A DNA stretch of 64,000 nt from Thiogranum sp. (lineage in GTDB: Bacteria > Pseudomonadota > Gammaproteobacteria > DSM-19610). Shown piece by piece: positions 8,568 to 17,944 of the stretch. The stretch spans positions 1 through 64,000 of the forward strand of contig JAGFJP010000061.1 in assembly GCA_024102665.1 (NCBI GenBank). Direction: 5' to 3'. How positions within the stretch are numbered: position 1 is the stretch's first letter; each line of letters starts with the position of its first letter. Below the pieces are notes generated by a model that did not search any database, had not been told where the DNA came from, and saw only the letters and a program-made list of their open reading frames with translations. A program made the translations under genes and the position numbers.

Positions 8568-10064
8568 CTATTTCATCGTCGGCATGACGAACTCGGCGCC
8601 GGCGCGGATGCCGGTGGGCCAGCGCGATGTAATGGTTTTCATGCGCGTGTAGAAACGCACGCCCTCGGGTCCGTGCATGTGATGCGCGCCGAACAGCGAA
8701 CGCTTCCAGCCACCGAAGCTGTGGTAGGCCATCGGCACCGGGATCGGCACATTGACGCCGACCATGCCGACCTGGATGTCGTGCGTGAACTGACGCGCCG
8801 CGTCGCCGTCGCGGGTGAAGATCGCAGTGCCGTTGCCGTACTCGTGCTCGTTTATGAATCTCACCGCGGTATCAAAATCAGCAACCCGCACCACGGCCAG
8901 CACCGGGCCGAAAATCTCTTCCTGGTAGACACGCATTTCGGGCGTGACATGGTCGAACAGGCAACCGCCGAGGTAAAAACCCTGTTCATGTCCGGCAACC
9001 GACAGTGTGCGGCCGTCGACCACCAGCGTCGCGCCTTCCTGCTCGCCGATATCGATGTAGCTCTTTACCCTGGCAAGGTGTTCGCGGGTTACCAGCGGAC
9101 CCATTTCCACCGCGCTGTCGGTGCCGGGTCCGATCTTCAGCGCTTCGACCCGCGGTTTAAGCGCGGCCACCAGCCTGTCGCCGACGCCGCCGACAGCGAC
9201 TGCTACGGAAATCGCCATACAGCGTTCGCCCGCCGAGCCATAGGCGGCGCCCATCAGCGCGTTTACCGTCTGATCCAGGTCCGCATCCGGCATCACAACC
9301 ATGTGGTTCTTGGCCCCGCCCAGCGCCTGCACGCGCTTGCCGTGCGCGCTGGCGGTGCTGTAGATGTACTCGGCAATGGGTGTTGAACCGACAAAACTCA
9401 CGGCCTGCACCCGCTCGTCGGTGAGCAGCGTGTCGACGGCTTCCTTGCCTCCGTTGACGACGTTGAAGACGTCGTCGGGCAGGCCGGCCTCTTTGAACAG
9501 TTCGGCGACCCGCATCGGGCAGGACGGATCCTTCTCGGAAGGTTTGAGCACGAAGGTGTTGCCGCAGGCAATGGCCACCGGGAACATCCACATCGGGACC
9601 ATGGCCGGGAAGTTGAACGGTGTGATGCCGGCGCACACGCCCAGCGGTTGCTGTATGGACCAGCTGTCGACGCCGGTGCCGACGTTCTGCGAGTGTTCGC
9701 CCTTGAGCAGCTGCGGTATGCCGCACACGAACTCGACGACCTCGATGCCGCGCGTCAGCTCACCCCGCGCATCGCTCAACACTTTGCCGTGTTCGCGGGT
9801 AATAAGCTCCACCAGTTCGTCGGCGTGTCGCTCGAGCAGGTCGCGGAAGCGGAACATGATGCGCGCGCGGCGTAGTGGCGTGGTGGCCGCCCAGGCGGGA
9901 AACGCCCGCTGTGCGGCATCGATGGCTGCGCGCGTTTCGTCGGCGCTGGCCAGAGCGACCTGTGCTGCCTGTTCGCCGGTCGCGGGGTTGTACACGGGGC
10001 CGAAGCGGCCGCTGCCGCCTTTGACGATGCGTCCATTGATGAAGTGATGAATTTCGGCGGCCAT
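8568..10064 (-). CDS. mmsA: CoA-acylating methylmalonate/malonate semialdehyde dehydrogenase
   Basis: 498-residue cytoplasmic NAD-dependent aldehyde dehydrogenase of the MmsA type. It begins [26 protein letters not shown], and has the MmsA-specific [14 protein letters not shown], the [12 protein letters not shown] cofactor region and the catalytic Cys in [10 protein letters not shown]. MmsA oxidises (methyl)malonate semialdehyde to propionyl-CoA or acetyl-CoA. It is the last gene of a minus-strand run after a beta-alanine-type aminotransferase and alanine dehydrogenase (17-bp gap to ald). In this context the likely substrate is malonate semialdehyde made from beta-alanine. Confidence 0.95.
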   Translation of the reverse strand: MAAEIHHFINGRIVKGGSGRFGPVYNPATGEQAAQVALASADETRAAIDAAQRAFPAWAATTPLRRARIMFRFRDLLERHADELVELITREHGKVLSDARGELTRGIEVVEFVCGIPQLLKGEHSQNVGTGVDSWSIQQPLGVCAGITPFNFPAMVPMWMFPVAIACGNTFVLKPSEKDPSCPMRVAELFKEAGLPDDVFNVVNGGKEAVDTLLTDERVQAVSFVGSTPIAEYIYSTASAHGKRVQALGGAKNHMVVMPDADLDQTVNALMGAAYGSAGERCMAISVAVAVGGVGDRLVAALKPRVEALKIGPGTDSAVEMGPLVTREHLARVKSYIDIGEQEGATLVVDGRTLSVAGHEQGFYLGGCLFDHVTPEMRVYQEEIFGPVLAVVRVADFDTAVRFINEHEYGNGTAIFTRDGDAARQFTHDIQVGMVGVNVPIPVPMAYHSFGGWKRSLFGAHHMHGPEGVRFYTRMKTITSRWPTGIRAGAEFVMPTMK

Positions 10065-10081
10065 GGCGCAGGGTGCGTAGC

Positions 10082-11218
10082 TCAGGCTGCGGACGCGGCG
10101 CTGTTGGTCAACGCTGCGATCGGGTCCACGTACTTGTAACCCAGATCGCGGGCCACGGCGGCGTGCGTCACCTGGTGGGCGTGAATGTTGAGGCCGTTGC
10201 GCAGATGCGGGTTATCCCGCAGAGCCTGCTGCGCGCCCTTGTTGGCCAGCTCGATGGCATAGGGCAGCGTGGCGTTGGTCAGCGCGAACGTGGACGTGCG
10301 CGCCACGGCGCCCGGCATGTTGGCGACGCAGTAGTGCACCACGTCATCGACGATGTAGGTCGGATCCTGGTGCGTCGTCGCGTGACTGGTTTCGAAACAA
10401 CCGCCCTGGTCGATGGCGACATCCACCACCACGGCACCGCGTTTCATATTCTTGAGCATGTCGCGGGTGACCAGCTTGGGCGCGGCGGCGCCGGGAATCA
10501 GCACGGCGCCGATAATCAGATCTGCGTCGTAGACGCAATGCTCGACAGTGTCCTTGTTGGCGAACATGGTGTGCAGCAGCGGACCATACAGTTCGTCGAG
10601 CTGCTTGAGGCGGTTCAGGTTGGAGTCCAGTATGGTGACGTTGGCGCCCAGCCCCATCGCCATGCGCGCGGCATTGACGCCGACCACGCCGCCGCCGATC
10701 ACCGTGACATGCGCTGGTGACACGCCCGGCACACCGCCCAGCAGCATGCCGTTACCGCCCTGGGATTTTTCCAGCGCGTGGGCGCCTGCCTGGATCGCCA
10801 TGCGACCGGCGACTTCGCTCATCGGCGCCAGCAGCGGCAGTCCGCCGTGATCGTCGGTCACCGTCTCGTACGCAACCGCGGTGCAGCCGGATTCCAGCAG
10901 CAGGCGCGTCTGGTTCGGGTCCGGGGCCAGATGAAGATAGGTAAACAGCAGCTGGCCCTTGCGCAGCATGCGGCATTCGTCGGGTTGCGGCTCTTTGACT
11001 TTCACGATCATCTCGGCGCGCGCGAAAATTTCCTGCGGCGCGTTGACAATGGTCGCGCCCGCCGCTTCGTATTGCTCGTTGTCGAGGCTGATGCTGTGGC
11101 CGGCGTTGTTCTCGACAAGCACCTGGTGGCCGCGGTCAACCAGTTCGCGCACGCCGGTGGGCGTGAGACCGACCCGGTACTCGTTGTTTTTGATTTCCCT
11201 GGGTACTCCGATCAGCAT
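10082..11218 (-). CDS. ald: Alanine dehydrogenase
   Basis: 378 residues, the family's usual length. N-terminus [19 protein letters not shown]; the YLHLAPD motif holds the catalytic His near residue 95; the Rossmann nucleotide site is [23 protein letters not shown]. It interconverts alanine and pyruvate with NAD and releases ammonia. Ribosome-binding site GGAGAGA precedes the ATG. It sits between a pyruvate-dependent aminotransferase (27 bp upstream) and mmsA, so its probable job is to return alanine formed in transamination to pyruvate. Confidence 0.96.
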   Translation of the reverse strand: MLIGVPREIKNNEYRVGLTPTGVRELVDRGHQVLVENNAGHSISLDNEQYEAAGATIVNAPQEIFARAEMIVKVKEPQPDECRMLRKGQLLFTYLHLAPDPNQTRLLLESGCTAVAYETVTDDHGGLPLLAPMSEVAGRMAIQAGAHALEKSQGGNGMLLGGVPGVSPAHVTVIGGGVVGVNAARMAMGLGANVTILDSNLNRLKQLDELYGPLLHTMFANKDTVEHCVYDADLIIGAVLIPGAAAPKLVTRDMLKNMKRGAVVVDVAIDQGGCFETSHATTHQDPTYIVDDVVHYCVANMPGAVARTSTFALTNATLPYAIELANKGAQQALRDNPHLRNGLNIHAHQVTHAAVARDLGYKYVDPIAALTNSAASAA

Positions 11219-11245
11219 GTTGTCTCTCCAGCTAGGGTGTTGTGT

Positions 11246-12619
11246 TCAGTGCGCAGCGCGCCGGGCGGTGCCCTTGTCCAGGCTTCTCAGGACGTCGGCA
11301 AGGGTGCCGAACAGGCGGTCGATTTCGTGCTGCTCGATGATCAGCGGCGGTGACAGGGCGATCACGTCGCCGGTGGTGCGGATCAACAGGCCCTGTTCAA
11401 AGCATTTCAGGAATACCTCGAACGCGCGTTCCCCGGGGCTCGCCTTTATGGATTCCAGCTCGATGCCCGCAATCAGCCCCAGGTTGCGCACATCCTTTAC
11501 AAATGGCGTGTCTCTCAGGCTGTGCGCCGCGTCCTCCCAGTACAGGGCGAGCGTCGCGGCGCGTGTGAAGAGCTCATCCTGCTCGTAGATATCCAGCGCC
11601 GCGAGACCCGCCGCGCAGGCTACCGGGTGACCGGAGTAGGTGTAACCGTGGAACAGCTCTATGGCGTTTTCCGGGCCCTGCATGAAAGCGTCGTAAATGC
11701 CCTTGCGCACGAACACCGCGCCCATCGGGATGGCGCCGTTGGTCAGTCCCTTGGCGGCGGTGATGATGTCGGGCATGACTTCGAAACGCTGGGCGCCGAA
11801 CGGTTCGCCGAGACGGCCGAAACCGGTAATGACTTCATCGAAAATCAGCAAAATGCCGTGGCGGTCGCAGATGTCGCGCAGGCGTTTGAGATATCCGAGT
11901 GGCGGCACGATGACGCCGGCGGAACCGGACACCGGTTCGACGATGACCGCGGCAATATTCGAGGCATCGTGCAGCGCCACGATGTTTTCGAGTTCATCGG
12001 CGAGGTGCATTCCCCATTCGGGCTGGCCGCGGCTGAAGGCGTTGTGTTCAAGGTTCAGGGTATGTGGCAGGTGGTCCACACCGTTGAGCAGGGCGCCGAA
12101 GAACTTGCGGTTGTTGACCATGCCGCCCACCGAGATACCGCCGAAGCCGACACCGTGGTAGCCTTTTTCGCGACCGACGAGACGCTGCCGTGTGCCTTCG
12201 CCGCGCACGCGATGGTACGCGATGGCGATTTTAAGGGCGGTGTCGACGGCTTCCGATCCGGAGTTGGTAAAGAAAACGTGGTCCAGATCGCCCGGCGTGT
12301 GGCGCGTCAACCGGTGCGCCAGTTCGAATGCAGCGGGGTGTCCCATCTGGAAGGGCGGCGCGTATTCCATGGTCGCGATCTGCTGTTGCACGGCGTCGAT
12401 AATGCGCTTGCGACCGTGCCCCAGGTTGACGCACCAAAGCCCGGCAACGCCGTCGAGAATTTCGCGGCCGTCGATGTCCCGGTAATACATGCCCTGTGCT
12501 TCTGTCAGCAAACGCGGCGCCGCCTTGAACTGGCGGTTGGCGGTAAAAGGCATCCAGTGGGCCTGCAGGTCGGGCCGCTGTTCGGAGAAGTCGGCGGTGG
12601 TATGTTTGGGTTTGCTCAT
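11246..12619 (-). CDS. Class III omega-amino acid (beta-alanine)-pyruvate aminotransferase
   Basis: PLP-dependent aminotransferase. I choose the ATG at 12619 (MSKPKH), preceded by CAGGAG, giving 457 residues; the frame stays open to 12691 but the extra 24 residues look like leader. Typical elements are LQAHWMPFTANRQFK, GVAGLWCVNLGHG, FFTNSGSEAVDTALK, the cofactor Asp in LLIFDEVITGFGR and the PLP Lys in TAAKGLTNGA. These match beta-alanine:pyruvate aminotransferases, although related enzymes use other omega-amines. It heads the operon with ald and mmsA, transcribed away from puuR. Confidence 0.92.
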   Translation of the reverse strand: MSKPKHTTADFSEQRPDLQAHWMPFTANRQFKAAPRLLTEAQGMYYRDIDGREILDGVAGLWCVNLGHGRKRIIDAVQQQIATMEYAPPFQMGHPAAFELAHRLTRHTPGDLDHVFFTNSGSEAVDTALKIAIAYHRVRGEGTRQRLVGREKGYHGVGFGGISVGGMVNNRKFFGALLNGVDHLPHTLNLEHNAFSRGQPEWGMHLADELENIVALHDASNIAAVIVEPVSGSAGVIVPPLGYLKRLRDICDRHGILLIFDEVITGFGRLGEPFGAQRFEVMPDIITAAKGLTNGAIPMGAVFVRKGIYDAFMQGPENAIELFHGYTYSGHPVACAAGLAALDIYEQDELFTRAATLALYWEDAAHSLRDTPFVKDVRNLGLIAGIELESIKASPGERAFEVFLKCFEQGLLIRTTGDVIALSPPLIIEQHEIDRLFGTLADVLRSLDKGTARRAAH

Positions 12620-12703
12620 CGATGCTGGCTCCTGAACGGAACAGGTATCCCTGGGGCGGCATGGAATCGGTATCTGCCAGACGTTTGGCAACCACCCGTT
12701 TGG

Positions 12704-12732
12704 ATAATAGCATGGTTAAAAAAATAAACAAT
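12704..12732 (-). promoter_or_regulatory. Candidate promoter for aminotransferase-ald-mmsA
   Basis: Minus strand TTGTTT (12732-12727), 17-bp spacer, TATTAT (12709-12704). The AATAAACA at 12723-12730 overlaps the -35 and is the inverted partner of TGTTTATT at 12776-12783, so the promoter may share PuuR-type control. Confidence 0.5.
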
Positions 12733-12775
12733 AACCGGTAAGACATGCACTATAATGGCACGTTACACGCGTTTG

Positions 12776-12791
12776 TGTTTATTATATTGTG
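12776..12791 (+). promoter_or_regulatory. Candidate PuuR operator in front of puuR
   Basis: TGTTTATTATATTGTG. As I recall it, the published E. coli PuuR consensus is AAAATATAATGAACA; its complement TGTTCATTATATTTT agrees at 13 of 15 positions. It lies just before the ribosome-binding site of puuR and downstream of a TATAAT (12751-12756), where a bound repressor would block transcription. Confidence 0.6.
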
Positions 12792-12807
12792 AAACGGAGG
12801 GCTCGGA

Positions 12808-13356
12808 ATGGATGTGAACGTCGGCGCGCGTCTGCGCAAGTTGCGAAAAATGCACGGCCTTTCGCAACGCGAACTGGCAAAGCGTGCCGGGGTCACCAAC
12901 GGCATGATTTCACTGATCGAACAAAACCGCGCGAGCCCCTCGGTCAGTTCCCTTAAAAAGGTTCTGGATGGTTTCCCGGTGTCGCTCGCGGATTTCTTTA
13001 CCGCCGAGATCACCTCCGACAACCAGATCTTTTATCGTGCCGATGAATTGCCGGACATGGGCGCCGGCGACGTCACATTCCGCCTGGTGGGCTACAATCA
13101 GGCGAATCGCGCCATGTCGATACTGCACGAGGTGTACCCGGCTAATTCCGATACCGGCGAAGAGATGCTGCGTCACGACGGCGAGGAAGGCGGGTTCGTG
13201 GTGCGCGGCAGGATCGAGCTCACCGTGGGCGGCGAAACCCGGGTGCTGGGGCCCGGTGATGCCTACTATTTCGACAGCCGCATTCCCCACCGCTTCCGCA
13301 ATACCGGCAGCGAGGAATGTGAAATCATCAGCGCCAATTCACCACCGACCATCTGA
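12808..13356 (+). CDS. puuR: XRE-cupin transcriptional regulator, PuuR type
   Basis: 182 residues. Residues about 5-62 form an HTH_XRE domain (LRKLRKMHGLSQRELAKRAGVTNGMISLIEQ), and residues about 105-178 a cupin domain (FVVRGRIELTVGGE, GDAYYFDSRIPHRF). This is the architecture and length of E. coli PuuR, the putrescine-responsive repressor of the puu genes. CGGAGG precedes the ATG. It is divergent from the beta-alanine operon and 57 bp upstream of an aldehyde dehydrogenase of the same pathway. Autoregulation is suggested by the operator-like site upstream. Confidence 0.9.
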   Translation: MDVNVGARLRKLRKMHGLSQRELAKRAGVTNGMISLIEQNRASPSVSSLKKVLDGFPVSLADFFTAEITSDNQIFYRADELPDMGAGDVTFRLVGYNQANRAMSILHEVYPANSDTGEEMLRHDGEEGGFVVRGRIELTVGGETRVLGPGDAYYFDSRIPHRFRNTGSEECEIISANSPPTI

Positions 13357-13413
13357 GCGCGCGGCAGCCTTGCCGGCAAGCTGTCCCGACACACTGCGAG
13401 ACCCGAGGTAATC

Positions 13414-14916
13414 ATGAACAAGGCATTCACTCACGACGACTGGAGGCAGCGCGCCGCCGGGCTGAGTTTTCACAATCAGGCTTTCATCGACGGCGCTTTC
13501 GCGGACGCCGCTTCCGGCAAGACCTTCGAGTGCGTGAACCCGGCGAGCGGGCAGGTTCTGACCCGGGTGGCCGAATGCGGCAGCGAAGACGTGGATCGCG
13601 CGGTCAAGGCCGCGCGCAAGGCTTTCGAAAGCGGCGCATGGCGCGATCTGCCGCCGCGCGAGCGCAAGCGCATCATGATGCGGTTCGCCGATCTCATCGA
13701 TGAGCACGTCGAGGAAATCGCCCTGCTGGAAACGCTGGATGTGGGCAAGCCGATCGGTGATTCGATCAGCATCGATGCGCCTGGCGCGGCGCGTTGCATC
13801 CGCTGGTATGGCGAGGCCATCGACAAGATCTACGACGAGATCGCACCCACCGGCGTCGATACGCTGGGCATGATCACCCGCGAGCCGGTTGGCGTGGTGG
13901 CCTGCATCGTGCCCTGGAATTTTCCGCTACTGATGGCCGCATGGAAGATCGGCCCGGCGCTGGTGTCCGGCAACAGCGTGATTCTCAAGCCGTCGGAGAA
14001 ATCACCCCTGACCGCACTGCGGGTCGCGGCGCTGGCTGCAGAAGCCGGCATTCCCGACGGCGTTTTCAATGTGCTGCCCGGTTTCGGAGCGGATGCCGGC
14101 AAGGCACTGGCGCGTCATCCGGACGTCGATTGCCTCGCCTTCACCGGCTCGACCGTGACCGGGAAACAGATCATGAAGGACGCGGCTGACTCCAACCTGA
14201 AAAAAGTCTGGATGGAACTGGGCGGCAAGACACCGAACATCATTTTCGCCGATTGTCCGGATCTCGACGCCGCGGCGCGCGCCGCCGCTTTCGCGATTTT
14301 TTTCAACCAGGGTGAAATGTGCACCGCCGGGTCCCGGTTGCTGGTCGAGGAGTCGATCAAGGAAGAACTGCTGGAGCGGGTGATCAAGGCGGGAGAGAGC
14401 ATGTTCCCGGGAGATCCGCTCGATCCGTCGACACGCATGGGCGCCATTGTCGATACCCTGCAACTGGATCGTGTCATGGGCTACATCGAAGCCGGCAAGC
14501 AGGAAGGCGCGCGTCTGCGCCTCGGCGGGGAACGGGTGCTCGGCGAGACCGGCGGTTATTTTGTTGCGCCGACCATCTTCGACCAGGTCAGCAACCGCAT
14601 GACCATCGCCCAGGAAGAGATTTTCGGGCCGGTGCTGTCGACCATCAGCTTCAGGACGCTGGAGGAAGCGCTGGAGATCGCCAATGCCAGTCTCTATGGA
14701 CTGGCCGCCGCGGCCTGGACCGGCAACCTCAACAAGGCCCACAAGGTGGCACGCGGCCTGCGCGCCGGCACAGTGTGGATCAACTGTTTCGATGAAGGCG
14801 ATATGACGGTGCCGTTCGGCGGCTACAAGCAATCGGGCAACGGCCGCGACAAGTCGCTGCACGCCATCGACAAGTACATGGAAGTGAAAACCACCTGGAT
14901 AAACCTGGCGCTGTGA
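13414..14916 (+). CDS. puuC: Aldehyde dehydrogenase, gamma-glutamyl-gamma-aminobutyraldehyde type
   Basis: 500-residue NAD(P)-dependent aldehyde dehydrogenase. Conserved elements: VVACIVPWNFPLLMAAWKIGPAL, FTGSTVTGKQIM, the catalytic Glu in ELGGKTPNI and catalytic Cys in QGEMCTAGSRL. The C-terminal PFGGYKQSGNGRDKSLHAIDKY is typical of PuuC. PuuC oxidises gamma-glutamyl-aminobutyraldehyde (and other amino-aldehydes) in putrescine breakdown. It follows puuR directly and precedes an SDR and aguB on the same strand. Confidence 0.93.
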   Translation: MNKAFTHDDWRQRAAGLSFHNQAFIDGAFADAASGKTFECVNPASGQVLTRVAECGSEDVDRAVKAARKAFESGAWRDLPPRERKRIMMRFADLIDEHVEEIALLETLDVGKPIGDSISIDAPGAARCIRWYGEAIDKIYDEIAPTGVDTLGMITREPVGVVACIVPWNFPLLMAAWKIGPALVSGNSVILKPSEKSPLTALRVAALAAEAGIPDGVFNVLPGFGADAGKALARHPDVDCLAFTGSTVTGKQIMKDAADSNLKKVWMELGGKTPNIIFADCPDLDAAARAAAFAIFFNQGEMCTAGSRLLVEESIKEELLERVIKAGESMFPGDPLDPSTRMGAIVDTLQLDRVMGYIEAGKQEGARLRLGGERVLGETGGYFVAPTIFDQVSNRMTIAQEEIFGPVLSTISFRTLEEALEIANASLYGLAAAAWTGNLNKAHKVARGLRAGTVWINCFDEGDMTVPFGGYKQSGNGRDKSLHAIDKYMEVKTTWINLAL

Positions 14917-14955
14917 CGTGCCCGCTGTGAAAATCCGCGACCGGAACGCAGGCTG

Positions 14956-15732
14956 ATGTCCGCACAGAAACGATTCAGCAATGCGGTGGTGCTGGTTACC
15001 GGCGCCACATCGGGGATCGGTGCTGCCGTTGCCGATGCCTTTGCCGCCGAAGGCGCCAGGCTGGTGCTGACCGGTCGCAACGAGGAACGCGGTCAGGTGC
15101 GCGCGCACCGGGCGCGGCAGGCTGGCGCCGAGGCCTTGTTCGTCGCGGGCGACATCCGCCAGGCCGGTTTCTGCGACAGGCTGGTGCAAACGGCGCTGGA
15201 CCGTTTCGGGCAACTCGACGTGCTGGTCAACAATGCCGGAATCATTCACCGGGTGACGGCGCTCGATACCAGTGATGAGCAATGGCAGGAGACGCTGGAC
15301 GTCAACCTGACGGCTGCTTTTTACCTGAGCCGTGCCGCGCTGCGACATATGGTTGCGCGACATTCAGGTAATATCGTGAACATCGCTTCCGACTGGGGGC
15401 TGGTGGGCGGCGATATGAGTGTCGCGTACTGCGCCAGCAAGGGCGCGATGGTCTTGATGACCAGGGCCATGGCGCTGGATCATGCGCGCGATGGCATTCG
15501 CATCAATGCCGTGTGTCCGGGCGATACCGATACGCCGCTGATCGACGGTGAACTGTTACAGCGGGGCCTGGATCCGACGCAAGGCAAGGCTGAATACGCA
15601 CGGCACATCCCGCTGGGGCGCATGGCGCGTCCGGAGGAAGTTGCACGCAGTGTGTGTTTTCTCGCCTCGCAGGAGGCGTCTTTTCTGACCGGCGTGGCGC
15701 TGCCCGTGGATGGCGGCAACACGGCGATGTAA
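14956..15732 (+). CDS. Short-chain dehydrogenase/reductase (SDR family)
   Basis: 258 residues, classical SDR. The cofactor motif TGATSGIG is near residue 16, NNAG near 90, the YxxxK pair in YCASKGA, and a Ser in NIASDWG at the catalytic position. The C-terminus has the usual RMARPEEVARSVCFLASQEASFLTG. Many members reduce or oxidise 3-oxoacyl or sugar substrates; the actual substrate here is not recognisable. It lies 39 bp after puuC and 15 bp before aguB, so it is probably part of the polyamine operon. It is not a standard Puu enzyme. Confidence 0.9.
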   Translation: MSAQKRFSNAVVLVTGATSGIGAAVADAFAAEGARLVLTGRNEERGQVRAHRARQAGAEALFVAGDIRQAGFCDRLVQTALDRFGQLDVLVNNAGIIHRVTALDTSDEQWQETLDVNLTAAFYLSRAALRHMVARHSGNIVNIASDWGLVGGDMSVAYCASKGAMVLMTRAMALDHARDGIRINAVCPGDTDTPLIDGELLQRGLDPTQGKAEYARHIPLGRMARPEEVARSVCFLASQEASFLTGVALPVDGGNTAM

Positions 15733-15747
15733 CGAGGGCAGGCAAAC

Positions 15748-16626
15748 ATGGTACGCACGGTGACTGTCGCGGCGACACAGATGGCCTGTGACCAGGATCG
15801 GCAAGCGAATGTCGCGCGCGCCGAGCGGCTGGCAAGAGAAGCCGCCGCGCAAGGTGCGCAAATCATCCTGTTGCAGGAGTTGTTCGAAACGCCCTATTTC
15901 TGCAAGGACCAGGACCCTGCAAATTTCGATCTGGCCCGGCCGGAGGAACACAATCCGTTGCTGGAACGCATGATGGAGCTGGCGGCCGAACTCGCCGTGG
16001 TGTTGCCGGTGAGTTTTTTCGAGCGTGCCGGAAACGCCTTTTTCAATTCGCTGGTGGTGATCGACGCCGACGGCAGTTGTTTTCCGGTGTACCGCAAGTC
16101 GCATATTCCGGATGGTCCCGGCTACCAGGAAAAATTCTATTTCAGCCCCGGCGATACCGGGTTCCAGGTGTGCAGGACACGATACGCCAGCATCGGCGTG
16201 GCGATCTGCTGGGACCAATGGTTTCCGGAGGCGGCGCGCGCCATGGCCTTGCAGGGTGCGGAGCTGCTGTTCTATCCGACCGCCATCGGTTCCGAGCCCG
16301 AAGAACCGGAGACCGATTCGCAGGGTCACTGGCAGCGCACCATGCAGGGGCATGCGGCCGCCAACCTGATGCCGGTGATTGCCTCCAATCGCACCGGTGT
16401 CGAGCATGGGAAGTCCTGCACGCTGACGTTCTACGGTTCCTCGTTTATCGCCGGACCGACCGGAGAGATTGTCACCCAGGCGCAACGCGAGGGTGAAGCG
16501 GTGTTGCTGGCGACCTTCGATCTCGATGCCATCGCTGCCGCGCGCCGCGGCTGGGGTCTTTTCCGCGATCGTCGCCCGGACCTGTACGGCGTCCTTAGCA
16601 CGCTCGATGGTGTCGTTCGCAAATAG
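15748..16626 (+). CDS. aguB: N-carbamoylputrescine amidase
   Basis: 292-residue nitrilase-superfamily enzyme. The catalytic triad is visible: Glu in LLQELFETPYFC, Lys in VYRKSHIPDGPGYQEK and Cys in VAICWDQWFPEAARAMAL. This combination with the length is characteristic of AguB, which hydrolyses N-carbamoylputrescine to putrescine, CO2 and ammonia. The usual partner agmatine deiminase (aguA) is not in the window. It would feed agmatine-derived putrescine into the surrounding puu/spu genes. It converges with puuB, 27 bp away. Confidence 0.95.
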   Translation: MVRTVTVAATQMACDQDRQANVARAERLAREAAAQGAQIILLQELFETPYFCKDQDPANFDLARPEEHNPLLERMMELAAELAVVLPVSFFERAGNAFFNSLVVIDADGSCFPVYRKSHIPDGPGYQEKFYFSPGDTGFQVCRTRYASIGVAICWDQWFPEAARAMALQGAELLFYPTAIGSEPEEPETDSQGHWQRTMQGHAAANLMPVIASNRTGVEHGKSCTLTFYGSSFIAGPTGEIVTQAQREGEAVLLATFDLDAIAAARRGWGLFRDRRPDLYGVLSTLDGVVRK

Positions 16627-16652
16627 GCGCCACCCGCCGGGCGAAATTGGCG

Positions 16653-17933
16653 TCAGAGCAGATCCCGCAGCCGGTACCAGGCCATTGCCAGCACCAGCGC
16701 CGGGGTGCGCAGCAGGCGCCCGCCGGGAAAACTCATGTGGGGAATTCGCGTGAATACGTCGAATTTTTCCGCGCTACCGGCAATGGCATCCGCCATCAGG
16801 CGGCCGGCCATGCCGGCCAGCGCGATGCCGTGGCCGGAGAATCCCTGGGCAAAATACACGTTGTCGCGCAGGCGCCCGAAATGCGGCGCGCGATTGACAG
16901 TGATGGCGACAAAACCACCCCAGGTATATTCGATCCTGACGTCTTCGAGTTGCGGAAAAACCTTCAGCATACGCGGCCGCATGGCGCGTTCCAGGTTGAG
17001 CGGCGCCACGGTGGAGTAGCTGACGCGGCCGCCGTACAGTAAACGGTAGTCACCGGAGAGGCGGAAATAATCGAGCACGAAATTGATGTCCGCCACCGCC
17101 ATGTCATTGTGTATCAATGACAGGCCGCGCTCGCGGCCCAGCGGTTCGGTGGCCAGAATGTAGGTGCCGACAGGCATGTACTTGTTGCGCAGCTTGTGCT
17201 CGAGATCACCGAGATAGGCGTTGCCGCAGAACACCAGGTGCTGGCAGCGGACGGTTCCGCCCGGCGTGATGACGCGGGTCCGCGCTCCATATTCGACGCG
17301 GGTGGCCGGCGAGCCTTCATAAATGACGGCGCCGGCCTGCTGCGCGGCCGCCGCCAGCCCCAGGGTGTAATTGAGCGGATGCAGGTGGCCGGAGTTCGGA
17401 TCGAACAGGCCACCGAGATAGGCGTCGGTATTCAGGATGGAACGCAGGCTTTCCTTGTCCAGCAGTTGCAGGCCCCGATAACCGTATTCGTTTTCCAGTT
17501 CGGTTTTCCATGCCGCAAGCGCGCGCTGGTGGCGCGGCTTGACCGCAGCGTGCAGGTGGCCGGATTTGAGATCGCACTGGATGTCGAAGCGGTCGATCAG
17601 CGACTTTGTGTAGGCAAGTGCCTGTTCCGAGATGTCCCAGAGCAGCCGGGCTTCCTTTGCGCCGAGCATGGACTTGAGCTTGTCCATGTCGCAGGCATAA
17701 CCGAAAATCATCTGCCCGCCGCTGCGCCCGGAGGCGCCCCAGCCGACGCGGTTGGCCTCCAGCGCCGCGACCCTGTATCCCTTCTCCGCCAGGTTCAGCG
17801 CCGTGGCGCAGCCCGTGATGCCGGCGCCGATGACGCAGACATCGACCTCGATGTCTTCATGCAGCGTGCCGCAATCCGGCGCCGCATTGGCGCTGGCCGC
17901 GTAGTAGGAAGCGGTGTGGTCTGGCTTCGTCAT
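16653..17933 (-). CDS. puuB: Gamma-glutamylputrescine oxidase (FAD-dependent)
   Basis: DAO-type flavoenzyme, 426 residues from the ATG at 17933 (MTKPDH). The longer frame to 17993 would run into puuA. N-terminal FAD site VIGAGITGCATALNLAEKGYRV, then GRSGGQMIFGYA, and near the C-terminus the FAD-contacting GGFVAITVNRAPHFGRL and QGFSGHGIALAGMAG. PuuB oxidises gamma-glutamylputrescine to the aldehyde with H2O2 formation. It lies 11 bp after puuA on the same strand, consistent with a puuA-puuB operon. The ribosome-binding site is weak. Confidence 0.93.
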   Translation of the reverse strand: MTKPDHTASYYAASANAAPDCGTLHEDIEVDVCVIGAGITGCATALNLAEKGYRVAALEANRVGWGASGRSGGQMIFGYACDMDKLKSMLGAKEARLLWDISEQALAYTKSLIDRFDIQCDLKSGHLHAAVKPRHQRALAAWKTELENEYGYRGLQLLDKESLRSILNTDAYLGGLFDPNSGHLHPLNYTLGLAAAAQQAGAVIYEGSPATRVEYGARTRVITPGGTVRCQHLVFCGNAYLGDLEHKLRNKYMPVGTYILATEPLGRERGLSLIHNDMAVADINFVLDYFRLSGDYRLLYGGRVSYSTVAPLNLERAMRPRMLKVFPQLEDVRIEYTWGGFVAITVNRAPHFGRLRDNVYFAQGFSGHGIALAGMAGRLMADAIAGSAEKFDVFTRIPHMSFPGGRLLRTPALVLAMAWYRLRDLL

Positions 17934-17944
17934 GGTCGGTGTCG

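Noticed and set aside
11522-12727. Plus-strand open frame of 401 codons
   Set aside because: Shadow of the class III aminotransferase.
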